Positions 13,928 to 19,860 of a stretch of 19,860 nucleotides of DNA are shown piece after piece. The translations under genes were made by a program, and so were the position numbers. How positions within the stretch are numbered: position 1 is the stretch's first letter; each line of letters starts with the position of its first letter. The stretch is taken from contig CAMBOY010000021.1 in assembly GCA_945869245.1 (NCBI GenBank), positions 1 through 19,860 on the forward strand. The letters run 5' to 3'. Source of the stretch: Hydrogenophaga intermedia. GTDB lineage: Bacteria; Pseudomonadota; Gammaproteobacteria; Burkholderiales; Burkholderiaceae_C. Under the pieces are notes generated by a model, which ran no database searches, had not been told where the DNA came from, and worked only from the letters and a program-made list of their open reading frames with translations.

Positions 13928-15938
13928 TCGATCGCAGCACCCGCTGCGCCACCGCCTGCCCCAGCAGACCGGCGCGTGGCTCCACCACGGTGAGTTGGGT
14001 GCGGGCGCGGGTGACGCCGGTGTAGACCAGTTCGCGGGTGAGGATGTCGCCGGCCGCGTCGGGCAGCACCACCACGGTGTGGGCGAATTCGCTGCCCTGG
14101 CTTTTGTGGATGGTCATGGCGAATGCGGTGTCCACATGGGCCAGGCGGCTGACCGGCACCGAGCGCAGTTGGTCGCCATCCAGCAGGTACACGCGCAGTT
14201 TGTCGCCGCTGGCGTTGCGCAGGGTCACGCCCACGTCGCCGTTGAACACGCCCAGGGCTTTGTTGTTGCGGGTGACCATGACAGGGCGGCCTTCGAACCA
14301 TTCGCCTTCGGGTGTGAGCCAGCCTTGGGCGGCCAGCGCGCGCTGCACGTCGGCGTTGATGGCGACATCGCCCCAGGGGCCGTCGTGCACCGCACACAAG
14401 ATGCGAAAGCGCTCAAAGGCGCGCAGCACGCCCACCGCCCAAGCGCTGTGCACGGCCTCGTCTATGGCGCCGGCGGGGCGCTGGCGAATCGCCTGCAGGT
14501 AGTCCGCGTAGCAGGCGTCGGCGCCGCTGCGCCCATGAGTGGCCAGGCGGGCCAGCGCGGTGGGCGCGACCGGTGCGGCGAGCAGCGCCACGGCGCCGTC
14601 TGGGTCGTGCTGCAGCAGCTCATAAGCGCCGGGGGCGCCGCTGGCGTCTGATCGCGCGCGCCCGGCGTTCACCGCCAGGGCCACCGCGCCGATGGTGGTG
14701 CCAAAACGCCGGCTTTGGCGCAGCATGACGGTTTGCTGGTCGAGCGCGCTGCCGTCGGTGCGGACGGGCAGATCGGTACCGGTGCTCTGCTGCAAATAAG
14801 TGCAGGTGGCGGCGCTGTAGCGCGGGGTGTCGGCGTGGGCGCACAGATCGCCCAGCACCGAGCCGGCCTCGACCGAGGCCAGCTGGTCTTTGTCGCCGAG
14901 CAGCACTAGGCGCGCGTGCGGCGGCAGCGCGTCAAGCAGCGCGGCCATGAGCTCCAAGTGGATCATGGAGGTTTCGTCGACGATGAGCACATCCACGTCC
15001 AGCGGCTGCTGCGCGTGGTGCGCAAAGGCGCGGCTGTGGCGCTGGGCGCCGAGCAAGGCGTGCACCGTGCTGGCCGCGCCCAGGCCTTGGCTGAGCGCGC
15101 TCAGGTTGATCCGGTCGGCCAGGCGCGGGCCCAGATCGGCCAAGGCTTGGTCGATGGACTGGCGCAGGCGCGCAGCGGCTTTGCCAGTGGGCGCGGCCAG
15201 CGCGACCCTGAGCCGCTCGGGCTGTGGCTGCGTGGCCCACAGCAGGGCCAGCAGGCGCGCGGCGGTGTAGGTTTTGCCGGTGCCGGGACCGCCAGTGACC
15301 ACCGTGAGGCCAGCGCGCAGCGCCAGCGCGCAGGCGATGCGCTGCCAGTCGGGCGTGGCCGCGTCGGCCGGGCCAAACAGGGTGTCGAGCCAGCTGCGCA
15401 CCGCGTGGGGCGCCACCGGGTGTGTATGCGCGGCGCGCTGCGCCACACCGCGCATGACGGCCTGTTCGTGTTGCCAATAACGGCGCAGGTACACCAGCGG
15501 CACGCTGTCGCTGCCGGCCAGCACCAGGGGCTGCCCGGTGTCGGCGTCGGCCTGGGCGAACAGGTCAACTGGCCTGTGTGCGGCGGGTACTTGGCGCAGC
15601 AGCGGGCTGCGGCGCAGCGCGGCCAGCCAGTCGGTCGTCTGCGTGGAGTGGGCTTGGGCCCAGTGCAACCACTCGGTGTGGGCGGCTTCGGGCCAGGCCA
15701 ACAGGGCCTGCGGCGCGCGCAGCAGCGCGGCCAGTGGCAAGCAGGTGTGGCCCCGCCCTTCCAGATGCGCCAGCAGCGCGGTGGCCATGAGCAGCGGCGG
15801 TGTGGCCTGTGGGTCGTGTTGCCGCACAAAGCCGGCGAGCTGCGCGTCCAGCGCGCGCAGCCAGCCTTGGTCGGCCCAGCGCTGCAGGGTGGCCAACGTA
15901 GCGGCGGCGGTGGGGGGTGTGGCGTCAGGGCTGGGCAT
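13911..15938 (-). CDS. recD: RecBCD exonuclease V, alpha subunit RecD
   Basis: RecD is the fast 5'-3' helicase motor of RecBCD, which resects double-strand breaks and is modulated at Chi. The protein has 675 residues (E. coli 608). The N-terminal domain (about 1-190) that docks on RecC contains LRALDAQLAGFV and a RecD-like helical region. The helicase core has Walker A GGPGTGKT at 216-223 (Lys222), TGKAAARL at 251-258, Walker B VLIVDETSM at 317-325, GDKDQLASVEAG near 352-363, then late motifs AMTIHKSQGSEF and YTGVTRARTQLTVV. The start is ATG at 15938, inside the recB 3' end: the genes overlap by 14 bases. All motor residues are intact. The C terminus ends at a TGA 141 bases before the higB start. 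Certain at family level. Confidence 0.97.
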   Translation of the reverse strand: MPSPDATPPTAAATLATLQRWADQGWLRALDAQLAGFVRQHDPQATPPLLMATALLAHLEGRGHTCLPLAALLRAPQALLAWPEAAHTEWLHWAQAHSTQTTDWLAALRRSPLLRQVPAAHRPVDLFAQADADTGQPLVLAGSDSVPLVYLRRYWQHEQAVMRGVAQRAAHTHPVAPHAVRSWLDTLFGPADAATPDWQRIACALALRAGLTVVTGGPGTGKTYTAARLLALLWATQPQPERLRVALAAPTGKAAARLRQSIDQALADLGPRLADRINLSALSQGLGAASTVHALLGAQRHSRAFAHHAQQPLDVDVLIVDETSMIHLELMAALLDALPPHARLVLLGDKDQLASVEAGSVLGDLCAHADTPRYSAATCTYLQQSTGTDLPVRTDGSALDQQTVMLRQSRRFGTTIGAVALAVNAGRARSDASGAPGAYELLQHDPDGAVALLAAPVAPTALARLATHGRSGADACYADYLQAIRQRPAGAIDEAVHSAWAVGVLRAFERFRILCAVHDGPWGDVAINADVQRALAAQGWLTPEGEWFEGRPVMVTRNNKALGVFNGDVGVTLRNASGDKLRVYLLDGDQLRSVPVSRLAHVDTAFAMTIHKSQGSEFAHTVVVLPDAAGDILTRELVYTGVTRARTQLTVVEPRAGLLGQAVAQRVLRSSGWGA

Positions 15939-18900
15939 CGGTGGGCAGGGGCTGATCGATCAGGGCGTCGAGCGCGTCCAGCGCGGCGGGGTCGGCGGCC
16001 AGCACACAGCCGCCGCGCTCCGGCCCGTGGATGCCACGCACAAACAGGTAGATGGCACCGCCCAGGTGCTGCGCGGGCTGGTAGCGCGCGCCCAGGCGGC
16101 TGCGCAGCAGGCGGTGCAGCGCCAGCAGGTAGACGGCGGCTTGCACGTCGTAGCGGTGCCGGGCCATGGCGCTGGCCAGACCGGGGGCGTCGTAGGCCGC
16201 ATCGTCGGCCCCCAGGTGGTTGCTTTTGTAATCGAGCACCCAGTAGCGGCCCTGGTGCTCGATCACCAAGTCGGCAAAGCCCATGAGCATGCCGTGCAAC
16301 TGGCTGCGCTGCAGCGCCGGGCGCTCCACGCCGGGCAGCCAGTGGCGGCGGCACAGGGCGTCCACCGCGGCGGTGTCCAGGCCGGCCATGGGCAGCCAAA
16401 ACTCCAGCTCGGCCTGGGCGGTGTGCAGCGCGTCCAGCGGCGCGCCGACACCGGGCAGCGGTGTGCGCACGACTTCAGCCAACCAATGCAACAACTCGTC
16501 GGCCTGCTCAGCGTATGGGCTGTGTTGCAGGCGCTGGGCCAAGCGGGTGGCGAGTGTGGCGTCGCTGTGCAGGGCAAAACGCTCGGCGCTCAGCCATTCG
16601 AGCTGTTCGTGCAAAAAGTTGCCGGTGACCGGGCCGCGCTTGAAGCGGTGCCAGATGGGTGCGTCGGCACCGGCCAGCATGGCCAGAGGCGCGGTGGGCG
16701 CTGGGGTGTCGTTTTCGTTGTCGGCCGGGCTGGCTTGCTGCAGGGGCGAGAGCTGGCTGGGCGCCACCTGGGCCGATGCCGATGCCGCACCGTGCAGCTC
16801 GCGCGTGAGCCGCGAATAGCTGGCGATGCCCCAACGCCGGTCGAAGCTGGCGCGGTAGGTGGGCGCGTCTTGCAGCGCTGCGGCGTCGGCGTCGCGGCCG
16901 CGCCAGCGGGTGCGTGCGGGTGTGTCCTCAGTCACTTGCAGCGCAATGCCGGCACACCCTTGGGCCCAGTGCCGCAGTGCGTCGGCCCAGCCCTCGGGGC
17001 TGAGCGGCTGTGTGCCACCGATCAGGTAACCGGCGGCGCTGCGCTGGGTGTCGGCGTCTTTGCGCTGGCCTTCTTTGATGAGGGGAAAGCCCATCCACAG
17101 GCCGTAGCGTGGGCGCGTCATGGCCACGTAGAGCAGGCGCAGGTCTTCGCGCAGGCGTTCAGCGTCGTTGCGCGCCAGCGCCTCGGCGTCGGGGTCGAGA
17201 ACCAGGGTGCGGCCACCGTCGGCTGCGGGCAGCAGCACCGCGTCGGTGCGGCCGCTGTCGCCCGCGCGGTAGGTGGAGGCAAAGGGCAGACAAACCACCG
17301 GGTACTCCAAGCCTTTGCTTTTGTGTACCGTCACCACCGCTATTCTGTCGGCGTCGCTCTCCAGCCGCAGCACCTGTTCTTCGCTGTGCTCGGCCGCTTG
17401 CTGGCGCTGCTGCTGCAGCCAGCGGATCAGTGCGGCCTCGCCGTCGACCTCGGCGCTGGCCTGTTGCAGCAACTCGGCCCGGTGCAGCACATTGGTCAGG
17501 CGCCGCTCGCCACCGGGCTGGGCCAGCCAGCGCGAGGGCATGTCCAGCGCCACCAGCGACTGGCGCAGCATGGCCAGCACCCCCAGCTGGCGCCAGCTGC
17601 GGTGCAGCTGCTGCAGCTGTTGCAAATGGGTGTCGAGCGCGTCGTCGTCGTGCGCCAGGCCTTGCAGCTCGGCCAGCGGCAGGCCCACCAGATCGAGCGC
17701 CAGCGCGGCCCGCGCCAGCCCCAGGTCTTGTGGGCTGGCCACGGCCTGCAGCCAGTGCACCAAATCGCGCGCCTCGTCGCTGGCAAACACCGAGTCTTTG
17801 TCGGACACATACACCGAGGGCAGGCCGCGCGCCTGCAGGGCGCGGCGCACCGCGGTGGCCTCTTGGGCCGAACGCACCAGCACCGCCACGTCGCGCGGGC
17901 GCAGGCGCTGCAGACCCTTGTCGCCGAGCAGGCCGTTGCTCGGGTCGTTGAGCCAGCCCACGATGCGCTCAGCGCACAGCTCGGCGAAGTGGCGCAGCGC
18001 AGCGGCTTTGCCGCGCGGGGTGCCGTCGAACACCAGTTGCAGCGCCGGCCACGGTGTGTCGCCGCTCACCCAGGTGTCGGCCCGGCCATGGGCCTGCACC
18101 GGCACAAAGGGCAGGCCCTGCTCGCCCGGCCCCAGGGCAAACGCGCCCATGGGCAGGCGCTCATCGGCGCGGGCGAAGCTGTGGTTGACCGCGTCCACCA
18201 GGGCCACGGTGGAGCGGCGGTTGACCGACAGCGCGTGGTGGCGGCCGGCGGTGGCTTGGCGCGCGCGCAGGTAGCTGTAAATGTCGGCACCGCGAAAACC
18301 GTAGATGGACTGCTTGGGGTCGCCGATCAGCAGCAGGGTGCGTGGGCTGTCGGCGTCGGCGTCAGACCCGGGCGCGTAGACCCGTTCAAAAATGCCGTAC
18401 TGCTCGGGCGAGGTGTCCTGAAATTCGTCGATCATGGCCACCGGAAACTGCTGCGCCATGGCCTGCGCCAAACGTTCGCCTTGCGGGCCATGCAGGGCGG
18501 CATGCAAGCGGGCCTGCACATCGGCAAAGCCCAGCTGCCCCCGGCGCCGTTTGAGGGTGAGCAGGCGCGCTTGCACCCAGGCCCCGGCGTGGCGGCGCAG
18601 CACCGAGCGGGCAGGGCCGTCGGGGTGCTGCTGGTAGGCACGCACCAGGCGCTCAAACCAGGCAAAGGCCTCGGGCACCAGCACATCGGGCGCGTTTTTT
18701 TTGCGGCGTTCGATCAGGCCAGTGGGCGTGAGGGCCTGCAAACCCTTGTCCAGCTCGGGCAGCTGCAGCGGCCAGTCGGACGCGGACCAGTCGTGCAGGC
18801 GGCGCAGCCATTGCTGGGCGGTGGCGGTGCGCAGTGTGTTGCCGTTCCAGTGCTCGCGCTGGGTGTCGAGTTGCTCACGCAGCCACACCGCCATGGCGTC

Positions 18901-19632
18901 GACCTGGCGCTGCCGATCGCTCAGCAGTGGCGCCAATGGGGCGAGCCAGTCCTGCAGCGCCTGGCCCAGCGCGGCCTGGGGGGCGGTCTTGGGCCATTGG
19001 CCGTGCAGCGGGCGCAGGTCGCGCTGGCTGTCGGCCACACCGCCCCACACACGCTGCAAGCTGTGCACCGCCGCCACCGGCAGGCCGTAGACATGTTCGC
19101 GCCAATAGTCCTGCACGGCTTCGGTGAACAAGGCGCTGTCGTCGGCCACCAGTTCTTCGTCCCACAGGCTGCCGCTGTCAAACGCGTGTTCGCGCAGCAT
19201 GCGCTGGCACCAGGCGTCGATGGTGAGCACGGCCGCGTCGTCCATGGCGTCGGCCGCCATGGCCAGGCGCCAGGCGGCGCTGGCGCGCTGGGCCGGGTCG
19301 GGGAATTCGGCCAGCAAGCCATCCAAAAAAGGATCGGGCTGGGCGCCGGGCTCGGGCGACTCGCCACGAAAGGCGCGCGCGGCCTGCATCAGGCGTTCGC
19401 GGATGCGGCCGCCCAGCTCGTGGGTGGCGGCACGTGTGAAGGTCATCACCAGAATCTGCCCAGGCATGAGCGCGGCGATGGGGCCGGCGTCGCCGCCGTG
19501 GCCGATCACCAGGCGCACATAGAGCGCGGCGATGGTCCAGGTTTTGCCGGTGCCGGCGCTGGCCTCAATCAGGCGGGCGCCGCGCAGCGGAAAACGCAGC
19601 GCGTCCAGGTTCTGTGGCGTGGGAGCGCTCAT
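15925..19632 (-). CDS. recB: RecBCD exonuclease V, beta subunit RecB (helicase-nuclease)
   Basis: RecB is the 3'-5' helicase and sole nuclease of RecBCD, and loads RecA after Chi. The protein has 1235 residues (E. coli 1180). The UvrD/Rep-type helicase begins at once with Walker A ASAGTGKT at 24-31; motif II AMIDEFQDTS is near residue 400, with GDPKQSIYGFRGADIYSY following; VTVHKSKGLEYPVV and LLYVAMTRPRYGLW are the late motifs. The C-terminal nuclease has GNFLHEQLE (histidine), FADLV (Asp1121) and VLDYKSN (Asp1134, Lys1136); the 13-residue spacing of the two aspartates equals that of E. coli Asp1067/Asp1080. Thus helicase and nuclease both look functional. The start ATG (19632) overlaps the recC TGA by 4 bases. 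A 1428-codon frame on the opposite strand is a shadow. Confidence 0.98.
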   Translation of the reverse strand: MSAPTPQNLDALRFPLRGARLIEASAGTGKTWTIAALYVRLVIGHGGDAGPIAALMPGQILVMTFTRAATHELGGRIRERLMQAARAFRGESPEPGAQPDPFLDGLLAEFPDPAQRASAAWRLAMAADAMDDAAVLTIDAWCQRMLREHAFDSGSLWDEELVADDSALFTEAVQDYWREHVYGLPVAAVHSLQRVWGGVADSQRDLRPLHGQWPKTAPQAALGQALQDWLAPLAPLLSDRQRQVDAMAVWLREQLDTQREHWNGNTLRTATAQQWLRRLHDWSASDWPLQLPELDKGLQALTPTGLIERRKKNAPDVLVPEAFAWFERLVRAYQQHPDGPARSVLRRHAGAWVQARLLTLKRRRGQLGFADVQARLHAALHGPQGERLAQAMAQQFPVAMIDEFQDTSPEQYGIFERVYAPGSDADADSPRTLLLIGDPKQSIYGFRGADIYSYLRARQATAGRHHALSVNRRSTVALVDAVNHSFARADERLPMGAFALGPGEQGLPFVPVQAHGRADTWVSGDTPWPALQLVFDGTPRGKAAALRHFAELCAERIVGWLNDPSNGLLGDKGLQRLRPRDVAVLVRSAQEATAVRRALQARGLPSVYVSDKDSVFASDEARDLVHWLQAVASPQDLGLARAALALDLVGLPLAELQGLAHDDDALDTHLQQLQQLHRSWRQLGVLAMLRQSLVALDMPSRWLAQPGGERRLTNVLHRAELLQQASAEVDGEAALIRWLQQQRQQAAEHSEEQVLRLESDADRIAVVTVHKSKGLEYPVVCLPFASTYRAGDSGRTDAVLLPAADGGRTLVLDPDAEALARNDAERLREDLRLLYVAMTRPRYGLWMGFPLIKEGQRKDADTQRSAAGYLIGGTQPLSPEGWADALRHWAQGCAGIALQVTEDTPARTRWRGRDADAAALQDAPTYRASFDRRWGIASYSRLTRELHGAASASAQVAPSQLSPLQQASPADNENDTPAPTAPLAMLAGADAPIWHRFKRGPVTGNFLHEQLEWLSAERFALHSDATLATRLAQRLQHSPYAEQADELLHWLAEVVRTPLPGVGAPLDALHTAQAELEFWLPMAGLDTAAVDALCRRHWLPGVERPALQRSQLHGMLMGFADLVIEHQGRYWVLDYKSNHLGADDAAYDAPGLASAMARHRYDVQAAVYLLALHRLLRSRLGARYQPAQHLGGAIYLFVRGIHGPERGGCVLAADPAALDALDALIDQPLPTDAQP

Positions 19633-19860
19633 ACCAGCTCCTCGGCAAAGGCCTCAGCCTGCACGCACTCGGCGATCCACGCGTGCAGCGGCGCATACAG
19701 CGCATCGGCCCACTGCGCCAGCGCATCGGTGGGCAGCGCGTCGAAGTCGGGGAACACGCGCGCCAGGCTCATGTCTTGCACTTCGGCGCGTTCGCGGCTG
19801 CGGGCGTCGTCACCGCCTTCATAAGCGGCGCGGGCGCGCAACAGGCGCTGGGCTTCGTCG
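19629..19860 (-). CDS. recC: RecBCD exonuclease V, gamma subunit RecC, C-terminal end (partial)
   Basis: The frame enters from the right edge and ends at TGA (19631-19629), giving the last 76 or so residues (ARAAYEGG, RVFPDFDALP, QWADALYAPLHAWI). RecC is the scaffold that splits the duplex and scans for Chi. The assignment rests on the ATGA overlap with recB, the recC-recB-recD order common in proteobacteria, and the RecC-like tail containing YEGG and a phenylalanine-rich FPDFDAL. The body of the gene, including the Chi-recognition channel, is outside the window. Confidence 0.85.
   Translation of the reverse strand, partial: DEAQRLLRARAAYEGGDDARSRERAEVQDMSLARVFPDFDALPTDALAQWADALYAPLHAWIAECVQAEAFAEELV

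Noticed and set aside
15538..19824. 1428-codon open frame on the plus strand opposite recB and recD
   Set aside because: It is antisense to two genes with every diagnostic motif intact. Its translation is Gln/Gly/Ala/His-rich low-complexity text with no recognisable domain. In high-GC genes the opposite strand lacks stops because stop codons are AT-rich.

Overview
The window is a high-GC stretch of a betaproteobacterial chromosome. It most likely comes from Burkholderiales, family Comamonadaceae. The basis is the strongly GC-biased third codon positions, the prfB-pepN-fbp-tRNA-Thr(CGT) order, a recCBD operon, and a GC-rich palindromic intergenic element of the kind scattered through Comamonadaceae genomes. 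The family assignment is inference from gene content and style; no ribosomal RNA gene is present. Most of the window is housekeeping DNA, and I see no prophage, integron, CRISPR array, insertion sequence or defence island.

Layout. (1) 1-462 (+): the 3' end of an unrecognised gene. (2) 467-3062 (-): a compact four-gene unit read in the order aldo/keto reductase (Tas-like), Cys-tRNA(Pro) deacylase YbaK, glycerol-3-phosphate acyltransferase PlsY, RidA-family protein. Two of its three junctions are stop/start overlaps. (3) 3217-3888 (+): an OmpA-type lipoprotein with a glycine-zipper segment, convergent with (4) 3895-5673 (-): a medium-chain-type acyl-CoA synthetase. (5) 5720-6634 (+): an alpha/beta hydrolase, convergent with (6) 6638-7504 (-): a lipoprotein alpha/beta hydrolase. 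The start codon of the latter overlaps that of (7) 7503-8000 (+): a small outer-membrane barrel resembling PagP. (8) 8064-11858 (+): prfB, with the classic in-frame UGA and +1 frameshift site, followed 2 bases later by pepN. (9) 11859-11972: a palindromic repeat, then fbp (11973-12998) and tRNA-Thr(CGT) with a strong terminator. (10) 13166-13769 (-): a higBA toxin-antitoxin operon. (11) 13911-19860 (-): recD, recB and the 3' end of recC, translationally overlapped as recC-recB-recD.

How they fit together. RecBCD repairs double-strand breaks. PrfB terminates translation at UGA/UAA and controls its own level by frameshifting. YbaK and RidA are quality-control enzymes (mischarged tRNA, reactive enamines), here co-transcribed with the first membrane step of phospholipid synthesis. 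Fbp drives gluconeogenesis, and PepN trims peptides. The envelope is represented by two lipoproteins and the PagP-like barrel.

The points most worth a second look are the apparently leaderless higB with a palindrome over its start codon, the PagP-like protein that seems to lack the usual Asp-Ser pair, the CATG shared by two divergent start codons, and the composite repeat between pepN and fbp. None amounts to a clear new system, and the very long antisense ORFs opposite recB/recD and pepN are best explained as GC-bias shadows.
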